Assembly: GCF_001438845.1 (NCBI RefSeq)
Contig: NZ_JQCL01000080.1
Span: 286,073-350,072 of the forward strand
Reading direction: 5' to 3'
DNA: 64,000 nt
Source: Lactiplantibacillus xiangfangensis
Lineage (GTDB): Bacteria; Bacillota; Bacilli; Lactobacillales; Lactobacillaceae
Positions 44,212 through 54,230 of this stretch are shown in pieces. The number at the start of each line of letters is the position of its first letter. Position 1 is the first letter of the stretch. Under the pieces are notes generated by a model, which made no database searches, was not told the origin of the DNA, and saw nothing but the letters and a program-made list of their open reading frames with translations. The position numbers and the translations under genes were made by a program.

Positions 44212-46296
44212 TTATTTAACGACTAATTGGTTCAGGTCGCCCATCACGTTAACCATCTTTGCAATGATCAACAACTGCTTGATGTGGTTGTTACGAACCG
44301 CTTCATCTTTGCTCATGACCATCGTTTGTTCAAAGTAATCGACAATCAATGGCCGCAAACCTGCTAAAGCTTTAAAGCGATCTTCCATCGCCATATCCGC
44401 AGTGACTGTCTTTTGAACCTCAGCAACGGCATCGTAGAGGTGTTGTTCCGCATCATTTTCAAACAAGCTTGGGTCAACCGTCAAGTCTTCGACGCTTAAG
44501 TCTGCCTTAGCCGTAATCCGCAATAAGCGGGTGAAAGCTTCAATGGTATCCTTAAACTTCGGATCATTCTGGTGCGCATTTAAGACGTCGGCCGCCTTAA
44601 ACATCTCCCGAATATCTTGACGACTCCCCTTAACGACCGTATCCACAATATCATAACGAAGCTTCTGGTTACTGAACCATTGCTTGACCCGGTCCGTTAA
44701 GAATGCCGTAACCGGCGTCGTTTGTTTGGCAAAGTCTAAGCTGTAAGTGGCGTCGTGAGCTTCCAATTCTTTTTGAATGGCTGCTTCAAATTGACGAATT
44801 GGAAAGTCCCAACCTTGGTCACGCACGATCCGTACGATCCCAAAGGCCTGGCGACGTAAAGCAAACGGATCGTTGGAACCACTTGGTGTCAAACCAACCG
44901 CAAAGAAACTGCTGATTGAATCGATTTTATCCGCAACGGCTAAAACGGCCCCAACCTTTGATTGTGGTAACGCACCGTCCGCACTGATTGGCATGTAGTG
45001 TTCACGAATTGCCTGGCCAACTGCTGGGTTTTCACCCTTCAGTTCAGCGTACTTTTCGCCCATAACCCCTTGCAATTCTGGGAATTCACCAACCATCCCC
45101 GTAACAAGGTCAAACTTATAGATTTGTGCTGCGCGGTGCAACTGGTTCTTTTCGGCCTCTGATAGACCAAATTGATCAGCTAAGTAGCCACTGATATACA
45201 TGACCCGTTGCATCTTTTCGTACATCGTCCCAATCTTGTCATGGAAACTAACCTTTTTAAGCCGTTCAACGTATTCCTGAATAGAATGTTGTTGATCTTC
45301 GTGGAAGAAGAAGGCGGCGTCTTCCAAACGAGCCGTTAAGACTTTTTGATTCCCACGAGCAACGTTTTCTAAGTGATCACTATTTCCGTTACGAACCGAA
45401 ACAAAGTGTGGCAATAAGTTGTCTTGTTCATCCGTCACGTAGAAGAACCGTTGGTGGTCACGCATTGATGTGATCAATACTTCGTCTGGAATCGTCAGGT
45501 ACTTCGTATCGAAGTCACCGGCAAAGGCCGTTGGGTATTCAACTAAGTTATTAACTTCTTCTAGTAAGTCTTCGTTAACCTTAATTTGCCAGTCGTGTTC
45601 TTCGGCCAAAGCTGCAATTTGTTTGCGAATCGTCGCTTTACGCTTATCAGCGTCAGCAACAACAAAGACGCTTGCTAAATCGGCTTCGTAGTCCGTTGCG
45701 TTCTTAATTTCAACATCGTGGCCTAAGAAACGGTGACCGCGACTAGTCCGCCCCGCCTTGACATCTAAAATCTGGATTGGCACGATTTCATCATCAAGTA
45801 ATGAAACTAACCACCGAACTGGCCGAATGTACTTAAAGCTATACGTTGACCACTTCATCATGGTTGGGAAGTTCATCTTAGTGATGACGTCCTTAATGCC
45901 GGCAGCTAAGACTTCTTTGGCCGTCTTACCAGCTGTAAACGTTTGAACGAAGACGTATGGGGTCCCCTTAACGTCTTTAAAGACGATATCATCAGTTGAC
46001 GCGCCTTGGCCCTTTGAAAAACCAATGGCCGCCTTAGTCCAGTTGCCATCCGCATCCTGCGCAATTTTCTTGGCAGGACCACGAACTTCTTTTTTGACGT
46101 CTGCTTGTTTGTCATCTAAACCGCTAACTTCAACGGTCAACCGCCGGGGTGTCGAAAACAGTTTAATGGCGTCAAAACTTAAGCGTTCGTCCTTTAAGAA
46201 CTTCGCCATTCGCTCTTTAAGTTGTAACACACTCGGTGTAACGACGTGCGCCGGCATTTCTTCCAAACCGATTTCAAGTAAATAAGTTTTAGCCAT
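44212..46296 (-). CDS. glyS: glycyl-tRNA synthetase beta subunit
   Basis: 694 residues, the normal length. [23 protein letters not shown] is the family N-terminus; the HD-like central part and the C-terminal anticodon-binding domain (DVLNAHQNDPKFKDTIEAFTRLLRI) follow. The beta subunit binds tRNA-Gly in the alpha2beta2 enzyme. The start overlaps the glyQ stop by one base (TAATG), so the subunits are made together under the upstream T-box. Confidence 0.97.
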   Translation of the reverse strand: MAKTYLLEIGLEEMPAHVVTPSVLQLKERMAKFLKDERLSFDAIKLFSTPRRLTVEVSGLDDKQADVKKEVRGPAKKIAQDADGNWTKAAIGFSKGQGASTDDIVFKDVKGTPYVFVQTFTAGKTAKEVLAAGIKDVITKMNFPTMMKWSTYSFKYIRPVRWLVSLLDDEIVPIQILDVKAGRTSRGHRFLGHDVEIKNATDYEADLASVFVVADADKRKATIRKQIAALAEEHDWQIKVNEDLLEEVNNLVEYPTAFAGDFDTKYLTIPDEVLITSMRDHQRFFYVTDEQDNLLPHFVSVRNGNSDHLENVARGNQKVLTARLEDAAFFFHEDQQHSIQEYVERLKKVSFHDKIGTMYEKMQRVMYISGYLADQFGLSEAEKNQLHRAAQIYKFDLVTGMVGEFPELQGVMGEKYAELKGENPAVGQAIREHYMPISADGALPQSKVGAVLAVADKIDSISSFFAVGLTPSGSNDPFALRRQAFGIVRIVRDQGWDFPIRQFEAAIQKELEAHDATYSLDFAKQTTPVTAFLTDRVKQWFSNQKLRYDIVDTVVKGSRQDIREMFKAADVLNAHQNDPKFKDTIEAFTRLLRITAKADLSVEDLTVDPSLFENDAEQHLYDAVAEVQKTVTADMAMEDRFKALAGLRPLIVDYFEQTMVMSKDEAVRNNHIKQLLIIAKMVNVMGDLNQLVVK

Positions 46297-47195
46297 TATT
46301 TCGTCTCCTCCTGTGCATGTTTTAATAATGGGAAGCCCCGCTTTTCACGTTGCGCAACGAATTCCTTAGCAATCGACTTCGCCATGTTCCGAATCCGGTC
46401 TAAGTAACCGGCCCGTTCCGTAACGGAAACCATCCCACGTGCATCCATCAAGTTAAAGGTATGGCTACACTTCAAGCAATAGTCGTAAGCTGGGTGGACC
46501 AAACCGTTCTTGATTTGACGTTTAGCTTCCTTTTCATATTCATCAAACAGCATTAATAGTAGGTCTTCGTTGCTGTCTTCAAAGGCATACTTGGAGTTTT
46601 CAAATTCAGGTTCCAAGAAGATATCGCCGTACTTAACACCGTCGCCCCATTCGAGGTCAAAAACGGAGTTAACATCTTGAATGTATGAGGATAGGCGTTC
46701 CAAGCCGTACGTAATTTCGGAAGTGACTGGGTCAACTTCTAAACCACCGACTTGTTGGAAGTAAGTGAATTGGCTGATTTCCATTCCGTCTAACCAAACT
46801 TCCCAACCAACACCGGCACAACCCATGGATGGGTTTTCCCAGTTATCTTCTACGAATCGAATATCATGTTCTAAGGGGTTGATCCCTAATTTTTCCAAGC
46901 TTTGTAAGTACAAGTCTTGAATGTTTTCAGGCGATGGCTTCATCACAACTTGGAATTGATGATGTTGGTATAACCGGTTTGGATTTTCACCATAGCGTCC
47001 ATCGGCTGGTCGCCGTGATGGTTCAACGTAAGCTGCGTTCCAAGGTTCTGGTCCAATTGCCCGTAAGAAAGTGTACGGACTCATCGTCCCAGCACCCTTC
47101 TCAGTATCGTAAGACTGCATCAACATGCAACCTTGGTCTGACCAAAACTTTTGCAAAGTCAAAATGATCTCTTGCACTGATAATTTTTTGCTCAT
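46296..47195 (-). CDS. glyQ: glycyl-tRNA synthetase alpha subunit
   Basis: 299 residues from the ATG at 47195 (GGGAGGAAAACC upstream): [23 protein letters not shown]. Class II catalytic motifs include [55 protein letters not shown] and LERLSSYIQ. It activates glycine. The longer frame upstream runs through the T-box and is not coding. Confidence 0.97.
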   Translation of the reverse strand: MSKKLSVQEIILTLQKFWSDQGCMLMQSYDTEKGAGTMSPYTFLRAIGPEPWNAAYVEPSRRPADGRYGENPNRLYQHHQFQVVMKPSPENIQDLYLQSLEKLGINPLEHDIRFVEDNWENPSMGCAGVGWEVWLDGMEISQFTYFQQVGGLEVDPVTSEITYGLERLSSYIQDVNSVFDLEWGDGVKYGDIFLEPEFENSKYAFEDSNEDLLLMLFDEYEKEAKRQIKNGLVHPAYDYCLKCSHTFNLMDARGMVSVTERAGYLDRIRNMAKSIAKEFVAQREKRGFPLLKHAQEETK

Positions 47196-47229
47196 GGTTT
47201 TCCTCCCAAAATTAGTGACTGAATGGTTA

Positions 47230-47455
47230 AAGCCACAAAAAAAGTCCCCTGCCGTTTCAAAAAACGACATAGGGACGATTGATTTCGCGGTTCCACCCTA
47301 CTTCTGAGTAACCTCAGCAGCTTGATTAATGTTTACAAAGCTCCGAGAGCGCCAATCAATTAGTCCAACTGGTCACTTTTCACCGGCGTGACCTCACTGT
47401 AAGTTCCAACTAATTCACTTTCTCTCATCAACACTTAACTATTCAGTTCTCCATA
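47230..47455 (-). ncRNA. T-box leader of glyQS (glycine)
   Basis: The minus strand shows the T-box sequence AGGGTGGAACCGCG at 47286-47299, a terminator (CGTCCC...GGGAC with seven T, 47233-47275) and a stem I closed by GAGAG / CTCTC. The specifier loop reads GATTGGCGC, with GGC, a glycine codon, at 47351-47353. Uncharged tRNA-Gly would stabilise the antiterminator and switch glyQS on. Confidence 0.93.
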
Positions 47456-47480
47456 ATCATAGCCGATGACGTAGGCTTTG

Positions 47481-48263
47481 TCAATCTTCATCACGCGGTT
47501 TGAGCGGCTGATACCAGCTACCCATTTGATCAATAAACCGCTTGGACTTTAGCCGCAATCCAACTGAATTATTATAAATTTCATCTAGAATTCGCCGCAA
47601 CTCAGCCGCAGTATTCGGCTTCACCTTGATCGAGTGAACTTTCGCCAAATCCAAGACTGAAAATTGTCGCAAATAGAAAATTGCTGCCTGGCTAGCACGT
47701 AACCGGTGCGGGTCTAAGTGCCAGTGCTGCTGGCAGAGCAACCCGCCGTAACTTTCCGAAAAATCAAACGGTAAGTCGGTCCGACCACAAACCGTACACC
47801 CGCGAAGTTCCGGTGCAACCCCAAACGCGCCAAGCATTTGGATTTCGACAACGTTAGCAACTAACGCGGGGGCGACGTTTTGGTCGATCAACTGTAACGC
47901 ACTAGTTAGTTGTTGATACCACCGACCCACCGGCTGATTATCCGGGTAAGCAACGTCTAATAAGTTCATGACGTAGGTTGCGTAGGCGTTTAACGCAATA
48001 TCTTGACTAATATTTTCAAAATACTGAACAGATTTAACGCTGTTAATGAACGACAGCCCGTCACGTAGGTCACCAACGTATTCACCCATGGTAAACGGCA
48101 GTAACTCCGCGGCCATTTTGAATCCCCGTCGCCGGGCACCCCGAATGAAAAACATCTTCTTACCGTATTCCGCGGTCAAAAACTTGATCAACATATCGCG
48201 TTCCCGGTAGTCACGCCGAAACAGTAGAATACCGTTAAAGTTGGTAATCATTTGTTGGGCCAT
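47481..48263 (-). CDS. recO: DNA repair protein RecO
   Basis: 260 residues. OB fold at the N-terminus (FNGILLFRRDYRERDMLIKFLTAEYGKKMFFIRGARR), helical middle, and a zinc-finger region with GCTVCGR ... GGLLCQQH. RecO loads RecA onto SSB-coated DNA with RecR. It lies 19 bases after era and ends before the T-box. Confidence 0.95.
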   Translation of the reverse strand: MAQQMITNFNGILLFRRDYRERDMLIKFLTAEYGKKMFFIRGARRRGFKMAAELLPFTMGEYVGDLRDGLSFINSVKSVQYFENISQDIALNAYATYVMNLLDVAYPDNQPVGRWYQQLTSALQLIDQNVAPALVANVVEIQMLGAFGVAPELRGCTVCGRTDLPFDFSESYGGLLCQQHWHLDPHRLRASQAAIFYLRQFSVLDLAKVHSIKVKPNTAAELRRILDEIYNNSVGLRLKSKRFIDQMGSWYQPLKPRDED

Positions 48264-48281
48264 TTACTCACCTGCTACTTA

Positions 48282-49190
48282 TTAATAATCGTCAGACCGG
48301 TAACCATAGCTGGCTAGTAAGTCTTGCCGATCCTTCCAGTTTTCCTGTACTTTGACCCACAGTTCTAGGTAGACCTTGTCACCAAGTAGGTGCTCAATAT
48401 CCTTACGAGCCATTGAACCGATTCGTTTCAGCATACTACCACCCTTACCGATGATAATCCCCTTCTGCGAAGACCGTTCAATAATGATCGTGGCTTGGAC
48501 GTGGATCTTTTCTTCATCTTGGCGCTTGATCGAGTCAATGACGACTGCTGTTGAATGCGGAACTTCCTGCCGCGTCAATTCCAAGACCTTTTCGCGAATC
48601 AATTCAGAAATAATAAACCGTTCTGGGTGATCCGTAATCTGATCTGATGGGTAGTATTGCGGTCCTTCCGGTAACCGTTCTTTTAGCGTTTCAACCAATT
48701 CATCGACGTTATTTCCTTCTAATGCGGAAATTGGATAAACGTCTTTCCAAGGTAACGCATCCTTATACTGATCCATGATCTCTAACAAGTGGTCAGGATG
48801 GACCTGATCAATCTTATTGATAACTAAGTAAATTGGTTTCTTAACGTTTTTCAACCGGTCGATGATGAAGTTATCACCCGCACCGCGGCGTTCATCCGCG
48901 TTGATCATAAACATCACCGCGTCAACTTCGCCAAGCGTTGACAAGGCTGACTTAACCATAAAGTCACCTAGCCGACTGTGTGGCTTGTGAATCCCAGGTG
49001 TATCAATAAAGACCATCTGAGTATCACTCGTCGTATAGATTCCTTGAATTCGGTTACGCGTCGTTTGCGCCTTGTCAGACATAATGGCCACTTTTTGACC
49101 AACGATTCGATTTAATAGTGTTGATTTACCGACATTGGGACGACCAATAATCGCCACGAAGCCGGAATGAAATGCAGTATTTTCTGCCAT
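48282..49190 (-). CDS. era: GTPase Era
   Basis: 302 residues. G1 [14 protein letters not shown]3 DTPGIHKP, G4 NKID, then a C-terminal KH domain with [15 protein letters not shown]. It binds the 3' end of 16S rRNA and helps 30S assembly. Part of the phoH-ybeY-dgkA-era-recO cluster. Confidence 0.97.
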   Translation of the reverse strand: MAENTAFHSGFVAIIGRPNVGKSTLLNRIVGQKVAIMSDKAQTTRNRIQGIYTTSDTQMVFIDTPGIHKPHSRLGDFMVKSALSTLGEVDAVMFMINADERRGAGDNFIIDRLKNVKKPIYLVINKIDQVHPDHLLEIMDQYKDALPWKDVYPISALEGNNVDELVETLKERLPEGPQYYPSDQITDHPERFIISELIREKVLELTRQEVPHSTAVVIDSIKRQDEEKIHVQATIIIERSSQKGIIIGKGGSMLKRIGSMARKDIEHLLGDKVYLELWVKVQENWKDRQDLLASYGYRSDDY

Positions 49191-49203
49191 AAAATTTTCC
49201 TTT

Positions 49204-49617
49204 CTACAACCATGCCATTACTAGTGGCCAGAGTTTGGGAACAAATAGAATTAGACCAACGATCACCGCAAAAGCCGCCGCAAAAACAACCGCACCAGCT
49301 GCGATGTCTTTCACCTTTTTAGCTAACGGCTGGTAGTGCGGTCCCGTGATTAAGTCACAAATATTTTCAGCGATAGTGTTATTGATCTCACATAACATCA
49401 CCATAAAAATTGCCAGGGATAACCAAAGCCACTGATTTGCGTCTAGGCCGACCCACCAACCGCAAAGCAACGCAATTGCGCCTAACACTAAGTGCGTTCG
49501 CATATTGCGTTCCTCAACAACAACCGTCTTAAGCCCGTTCCAGGCATGTAACCACGATTGCCAAAATGAATGGTTTTTACCGACTTGTAGCCGGTCAGGT
49601 CTATTTTTTGAGGCCAT
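49204..49617 (-). CDS. dgkA: diacylglycerol kinase-family protein (undecaprenol kinase type)
   Basis: 137 residues from ATG 49617, which overlaps the end of ybeY by 17 bases; ATG 49623 is also possible. Family motif EERNMRTHL, three membrane helices and [16 protein letters not shown] with the catalytic Glu. Gram-positive members phosphorylate undecaprenol more than diacylglycerol, recycling the lipid carrier for wall synthesis. Confidence 0.92.
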   Translation of the reverse strand: MASKNRPDRLQVGKNHSFWQSWLHAWNGLKTVVVEERNMRTHLVLGAIALLCGWWVGLDANQWLWLSLAIFMVMLCEINNTIAENICDLITGPHYQPLAKKVKDIAAGAVVFAAAFAVIVGLILFVPKLWPLVMAWL

Positions 49618-50080
49618 AAGCATCCAGAATTTGCCGTTGCAGACCGAACATTTCGGTTTCATCTGCCGGCTTTAAATGGTCATACCCATTCAAATGAAGA
49701 AAACCATGCACCACTAAATAACCGAGTTCCCGGGCTTGCGAATGGTCGAGAAAGGCCGCCTGTTCAGCAACCTTATCGACCGAGATCATAATGTCCCCCA
49801 AATTCAATGGGAGTTCCGCAGCTAATTCCGGATCCATGATGATTGGATCGTCATCTTCGTCGTCACTCATTGCAAAACTAATGACGTCGGTTGGACGGTC
49901 GACCCCCCGGTACTGTTCGTTAATTTTTTGAATGGCATCGTTATTCATCAACGTCACCGATACCTCGGTGTCATCTTTTAATTTCAACGTCTGACCCGCA
50001 AGATCAATCAAATCCCGAACGAGTTTTAATTGTTCAGGCGTCGCACCTTGCGTTGTTTGATCATATAATTCTAAATCCAT
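49601..50080 (-). CDS. ybeY: endoribonuclease YbeY
   Basis: 159 residues. Zinc-binding signature HGFLHLNGYDH (HxxxHxxxxxH) near residue 125, preceded by the family segment RGVDRPTDVISFAM. It takes part in 16S rRNA 3' maturation and ribosome quality control. 11-base gap from phoH; its end overlaps dgkA. Confidence 0.96.
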   Translation of the reverse strand: MDLELYDQTTQGATPEQLKLVRDLIDLAGQTLKLKDDTEVSVTLMNNDAIQKINEQYRGVDRPTDVISFAMSDDEDDDPIIMDPELAAELPLNLGDIMISVDKVAEQAAFLDHSQARELGYLVVHGFLHLNGYDHLKPADETEMFGLQRQILDAYGLKK

Positions 50081-50091
50081 AATTCCTCCGT

Positions 50092-51063
50092 TTACTTTTG
50101 TTCCACCTTATCGTAAGCCGTAATAATTTTGGCTACAACTGGATTTCTAACCACGTCATCCGCCGTAAACTTAACGAATGAAACGTTACTAATACCGCCT
50201 AAGATGCGTTCAGCTTGAATCAAACCGCTAGTCGTATTACGCGGCAAATCAATTTGTGAAATATCACCGTTAACAATCATCTTGGCGCCAAACCCTAACC
50301 GGGTCAAAAACATTTTCATTTGCGCATTCGTCGTATTTTGAGCTTCGTCCAAAATCACGAAGGCGTGATCCAACGTCCGACCACGCATGTAAGCCAATGG
50401 TGCAATTTCAATCACACCGCGGTCCATCAACCGTTGGGTGTGTTCGGCTCCGTAGATGTCATAAAGCGCATCGTAAATTGGCCGTAAGTACGGATCAACT
50501 TTTTCTTTTAAATCACCAGGTAAAAAGCCCAAGCTTTCACCAGCCTCAACTGCTGGACGGGTCAAGATCAACTTTTCCACGTCACCGCGTTTTAAGGCAG
50601 CAATCGCCATTACCACGGCTAAGTACGTCTTACCAGTCCCAGCAGGGCCAATCCCAAAGGTAATGTCACTCTTATCAACGGCTTGAACATACTGCCGCTG
50701 ACCAAAGTTCTTTACCCGAATCGGACGACCCCGGTTATCTTTAATCAAGGTCTCCGAATACAAGTCCTTAAAATAGTCCAAAGTACCCCGGTTAACCATC
50801 TTAATGGCGCTAATCACATCGGGTGCCCCAATTTGGATGCCTTGCTTAATCAAACTAGTTAAATTATCTAAGACTGCTTGCGTATTATGAACGGCCGCTT
50901 CATCATCACCGCTGATCGTCATTTGGTCACCGAACACGTGTAAATTAACGTGTAGGCCATCTTCTAGAAGGGCTAAGTGCGCATCTTCTGGGCCTAACAG
51001 TGCAACTGACTGTACTGGATCAGCAATTAGAAATTTTTGTTCATATTTTGAGTTTTCGGTCAA
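50092..51063 (-). CDS. phoH: PhoH-like ATPase
   Basis: 323 residues starting at TTG after AAAGGGG. Walker A GPAGTGKTYLAVVMA, Walker B FVILDEAQNTT, and NGDISQIDLPRNTTSGL; N-terminal RNA-binding KH-like part. Predicted RNA helicase-like ATPase, usually linked with ybeY as here. Confidence 0.95.
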   Translation of the reverse strand: MTENSKYEQKFLIADPVQSVALLGPEDAHLALLEDGLHVNLHVFGDQMTISGDDEAAVHNTQAVLDNLTSLIKQGIQIGAPDVISAIKMVNRGTLDYFKDLYSETLIKDNRGRPIRVKNFGQRQYVQAVDKSDITFGIGPAGTGKTYLAVVMAIAALKRGDVEKLILTRPAVEAGESLGFLPGDLKEKVDPYLRPIYDALYDIYGAEHTQRLMDRGVIEIAPLAYMRGRTLDHAFVILDEAQNTTNAQMKMFLTRLGFGAKMIVNGDISQIDLPRNTTSGLIQAERILGGISNVSFVKFTADDVVRNPVVAKIITAYDKVEQK

Positions 51064-51226
51064 AAACGTGAACCCCTTTATAAACAGATTTAGTTGCCAT
51101 TATCACTAATGGTACCCGTTAGCATAACCACGCCGTTTAAACGGGTATTTGTTAACTAATCATAGCATAAAAATGCACCACCTACCAGCACGACCGCCCG
51201 CCTGTCAATCCCAATTAACGGGACAC

Positions 51227-51256
51227 AAAAAGCCGAGGAATCACTTCCCCGGCTTA
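51227..51256 (-). terminator. terminator after yqeY
   Basis: Minus strand AGCCGGGGAA / TTCCTCGGCT hairpin with GTGA loop, then TTTTT; just after the stop. Confidence 0.88.
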
Positions 51257-51260
51257 ACCG

Positions 51261-51704
51261 TTAATTCAATAATGATTTAACTGTTTGGTTGATCAGTTTG
51301 CCATCAGCCTTGCCTTTCAGCTTAGGCATGACTGCGCCCATCACCTTACCGAAGTCCCCTTTACCGGTTGCTCCGATTTGTTGAATGGCATCAGCCACCA
51401 CTTGACGAACTTCTTCGTCCGACAATTGTTTAGGCATGTACTTCTCAACGATTGCAATTTCAGCTTTAACACCGTCAACTAAATCTTGACGATTAGCACT
51501 CTCGAATTCGCTTAATGATTCACGCCGTTGTTTCAGTTCGCGTGAAATCACGCTAACCTCTTCTTCGGCCGTTAAATCGCGACCCACGTTGATCTTTTCA
51601 TTCATCAACGCAGCCTTGAGCATCCGCAAAACACTTAGGCTTTGCTTGTCGCGTGCCTTCATCGCAGCTTTAAGATCACCATTGAGTTCATCTGTAAGAC
51701 TCAT
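51261..51704 (-). CDS. yqeY: GatB/YqeY domain protein
   Basis: 147 residues. MSLTDELNGDLKAAMKARDKQSLSVLRMLKAAL and the C-terminal GKGDFGKVMGAVMPKLKGKADGKLINQTVK match YqeY, a single-domain relative of the GatB tail that binds tRNA. Exact role unclear. It follows rpsU, the usual rpsU-yqeY pair. Confidence 0.94.
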   Translation of the reverse strand: MSLTDELNGDLKAAMKARDKQSLSVLRMLKAALMNEKINVGRDLTAEEEVSVISRELKQRRESLSEFESANRQDLVDGVKAEIAIVEKYMPKQLSDEEVRQVVADAIQQIGATGKGDFGKVMGAVMPKLKGKADGKLINQTVKSLLN

Positions 51705-51751
51705 TGGTTGCCCTCCTCATCGCAAGTTAAACTTAGTAGTCACCTACTAAA

Positions 51752-51940
51752 TTACTTGAAACGACGACGGTTCTTGCGCTTACGAGCTGCTTCAGACTTT
51801 AACTTCTTCTTCACACTTGGTTTTTCGTAGAATTCCCGTTTGCGGTATTCTTGTAAAGTACCACTTTTTGAAACGGTACGTTTAAAGCGACGAAGAGCAT
51901 CATCAAGAGATTCGTTTTTACGAACGACTGTTTTTGCCAT
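51752..51940 (-). CDS. rpsU: 30S ribosomal protein S21
   Basis: 62 residues, very basic: [42 protein letters not shown]... ending [10 protein letters not shown]. Strong ribosome site GGAGGGAGGG. Heads the rpsU-yqeY operon. Confidence 0.97.
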   Translation of the reverse strand: MAKTVVRKNESLDDALRRFKRTVSKSGTLQEYRKREFYEKPSVKKKLKSEAARKRKNRRRFK

Positions 51941-52016
51941 GTTAAATTCCCTCCCTCCGAGCTTAAAAAGTAACCGTCAAATTATGCATACTTACATAAC
52001 GCAACTGTTCTAGTAA

Positions 52017-52045
52017 ATTATACATAAATCAAAATAGGGCGTCAA
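52017..52045 (-). promoter_or_regulatory. rpsU promoter
   Basis: Minus strand TTGACG, 17-base spacer, TATAAT: a near-consensus sigma-A promoter. Confidence 0.85.
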
Positions 52046-52170
52046 CAAAAGTTTTAGAATTCTGACAAATAATCGTTAATAAGTCTATTAATTCGGACAG
52101 TAAATCGTTTTCATAAGCCCGGCGCTATGCTACACTGAAGACATTATCGAACCGAAATGAGGTTAATTTT

Positions 52171-52986
52171 ATGTCAGAAATTAAAATTTATATTATCTCC
52201 GATTCCGTCGGTGAAACGGCCCATGGTGTCGCTCAGGCTGCTGCCGCACAATTTTCCGAGTACGAAATCCGTTATCAACGCTTTCCGTTTGTTCGGACAA
52301 AATCCTTATTGCAGACCGTTTTGGTCCAAGCTGAAAAAAATCACGCGGCGATTTTTCATACCTTTGTTGACCGGAACCTTAGCCAAACCGTCAATCAATT
52401 CTGTGAATCCCATTCGTTACCATACTACGACGTGATGACCCCCGCATTGGATACTTTCTCAGGAATCACCCACGTCCAACCATCAAACCACCCTGGGACG
52501 GTGCACGCGTTAAACACGAATTACTTTGATCGAATCAACGCCATTGAATTCGCCGTCACCTATGATGATGGTAAGAATCCCACTGGCTTTTTAGAAGCCG
52601 ATGTCGTCTTATTAGGAGTCTCACGGACGTCCAAGACTCCATTATCATTGTACTTAGCAAACCGCAACTTAAAAGTGGCCAACTTGCCACTAGTTCCTAA
52701 GGCCCAGATTCCTGACGAGATTTGGAAAGTTGATCCTAAAAAGATCTTTGGTCTAACCAACGATCCTGAAAAGCTCAACACGATTCGGCGGCAACGGATG
52801 GTTCAATACGGCCTAGACCCCGACACCATGTATTCCAACACGGATAAGATCAAAGCCGAATTGGCTTATGCCGATAATATCTTCAAGAAAATTGGTTGCT
52901 TAGTCATTAACGTGGCCAACAAATCAATCGAAGAGACCGCGACCCTCATTACAGAAAGCCTCGGCAATTCGGACGCGGACCAATAA
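52171..52986 (+). CDS. ppsR: pyruvate, phosphate dikinase regulatory protein family (DUF299)
   Basis: 271 residues. MSEIKIYIISDSVGETAHGVAQAA and the P-loop-like GVSRTSKTPLSLYLANR mark the DUF299 family, bifunctional ADP-dependent kinase/Pi-dependent phosphorylase acting on PPDK or PEP synthase. No such target is in this window. In Bacillus the homologue (yqfL) sits beside dnaG and glyS; here it is plus-strand next to rpsU. GAGG precedes the ATG. Confidence 0.92.
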   Translation: MSEIKIYIISDSVGETAHGVAQAAAAQFSEYEIRYQRFPFVRTKSLLQTVLVQAEKNHAAIFHTFVDRNLSQTVNQFCESHSLPYYDVMTPALDTFSGITHVQPSNHPGTVHALNTNYFDRINAIEFAVTYDDGKNPTGFLEADVVLLGVSRTSKTPLSLYLANRNLKVANLPLVPKAQIPDEIWKVDPKKIFGLTNDPEKLNTIRRQRMVQYGLDPDTMYSNTDKIKAELAYADNIFKKIGCLVINVANKSIEETATLITESLGNSDADQ

Positions 52987-53004
52987 CAATTTAAACTATC
53001 ACTC

Positions 53005-53037
53005 AAAGTGGTCTGAAAAAATTCAGGCCGCTTTTTT
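53005..53037 (+). terminator. terminator after ppsR
   Basis: AAAGTGGTCTGAA / TTCAGGCCGCTTT stem with a short A loop and TTTTTT. Confidence 0.85.
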
Positions 53038-53089
53038 GCTAGCCAAATATTAAAAACGTTCGTCTAGCTTACCAACTAAGCCATACCGC

Positions 53090-53126
53090 AAAAAAGTGCG
53101 CTGATCCTGCTTACGTCAACGCACTT
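53090..53126 (-). terminator. terminator after the SDR gene
   Basis: Minus strand AAGTGCGTTGA / TCAGCGCACTT stem followed by six T. Confidence 0.85.
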
Positions 53127-53133
53127 ACATTCC

Positions 53134-53733
53134 TTATTCCGGCCGGTTAATCCCGACACTCGCTTTAAGATAGTCGTCGTCATCCGCGGCGTGCATCACT
53201 AAGTCAGCAATGGCTCGGCGTGAGACGTTATGCCCGCCAAACGGTTCACCCTTTTGCGTCACTTCATAATCGTCGCCGCCGTTGTCAAACCAGCCTGGCC
53301 GCACAATCGTATAGTCTAAGTCAGACGCCTCGATAACGTCCGCAGCCGCCCGGTAACCACGCAACATCGGGTTGCTAGCCACGTTACCATCCGCCCCTAA
53401 GTAAGCCGGAATTTCATTGTAAATTCCCATGGAAGTAATGAAGATCAGTCGCTTTACTTGGGATTGATGCATCGCTGCAATAATGCTTTCCGCCATCGCC
53501 TTTAAATTGCCACTCAATGCGGCAAAAACGACATCTTGCCCAGCCATCGCAGCTGCTAATTGGTCAACATTGGTGACATCACCTTGAATCACCGTTTCCC
53601 GATCCTGCTGAGCGTTAATGCGATTCGTGTGACGCGCAAATAAAGTTAATTGATCCGCACTATTTGCCAAAAAATAGTCGCGTGTCGTTGAACCAACGGA
53701 ACCAGTCGCTCCAATAATTAAAATATTTTTCAT
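53134..53733 (-). CDS. NAD(P)-binding oxidoreductase, atypical SDR
   Basis: 199 residues. NILIIGATGSVGS is the Rossmann motif (GxxGxxG), followed by FAALSGNLKAMAESIIAAM, FITSMGIY and VRPGWFDNGG as in NmrA/YwnB-like atypical SDRs. The classical YxxxK is not evident. AAGGAC precedes the ATG. It lies downstream of the SnoaL-like gene, maybe co-transcribed. Substrate unknown. Confidence 0.85.
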   Translation of the reverse strand: MKNILIIGATGSVGSTTRDYFLANSADQLTLFARHTNRINAQQDRETVIQGDVTNVDQLAAAMAGQDVVFAALSGNLKAMAESIIAAMHQSQVKRLIFITSMGIYNEIPAYLGADGNVASNPMLRGYRAAADVIEASDLDYTIVRPGWFDNGGDDYEVTQKGEPFGGHNVSRRAIADLVMHAADDDDYLKASVGINRPE

Positions 53734-53799
53734 TTTTTTGTCCTTCTTCTTTAAAGTTAGTTTTATTTCTAATCTTTCGTATCAAAATGAACCTGTCTT

Positions 53800-54162
53800 C
53801 TAATACGTTGTCACAACCGCGGCGGTAATCTGTAATTGACCCGCCAACCGTTGAATCGACATGACCGTTTTCAGCGGCCAAGCATGCCGGGTACTTCCAT
53901 GGATCGAAGCCGTCACCCGGTTTTCACCAGTAACTTGCCAACCATCACTCAGCTTATCAACGGTGACGTGCTCTTCTTGTGAGTCAAAGTAAGCCATCTG
54001 ACCTTGTTTGATTTCGCCAAGCCATTCCGCTCGTGGCTGAACGTAGCCAGTCATGTGCGTCAGTGTAAATTGTGGGGCTAACAGTTGGTCGAGTTGTTCA
54101 ACGTCGTCTGCCGCTAGTGCCATATTATAGTTTCGATATACCTTAATTAATTCATTTTCCAT
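53800..54162 (-). CDS. NTF2/SnoaL-like protein
   Basis: 120 residues from the ATG at 54162: MENELIKVYRNYNMALAADDVEQLDQLLAPQFTLTHMTGYVQPRAEWLGEI. This is the cone-shaped NTF2-like fold (DUF4440/SnoaL type), which covers small enzymes and binding proteins. Located between the MFS and the SDR genes, 69 bases downstream of the former. Function unknown. Confidence 0.78.
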   Translation of the reverse strand: MENELIKVYRNYNMALAADDVEQLDQLLAPQFTLTHMTGYVQPRAEWLGEIKQGQMAYFDSQEEHVTVDKLSDGWQVTGENRVTASIHGSTRHAWPLKTVMSIQRLAGQLQITAAVVTTY

Positions 54163-54230
54163 TATAATCACCCGCATTCATTATCAACATACGCTTACCC
54201 TACTACCTTGCAGTTACATTAAGGCAAGGA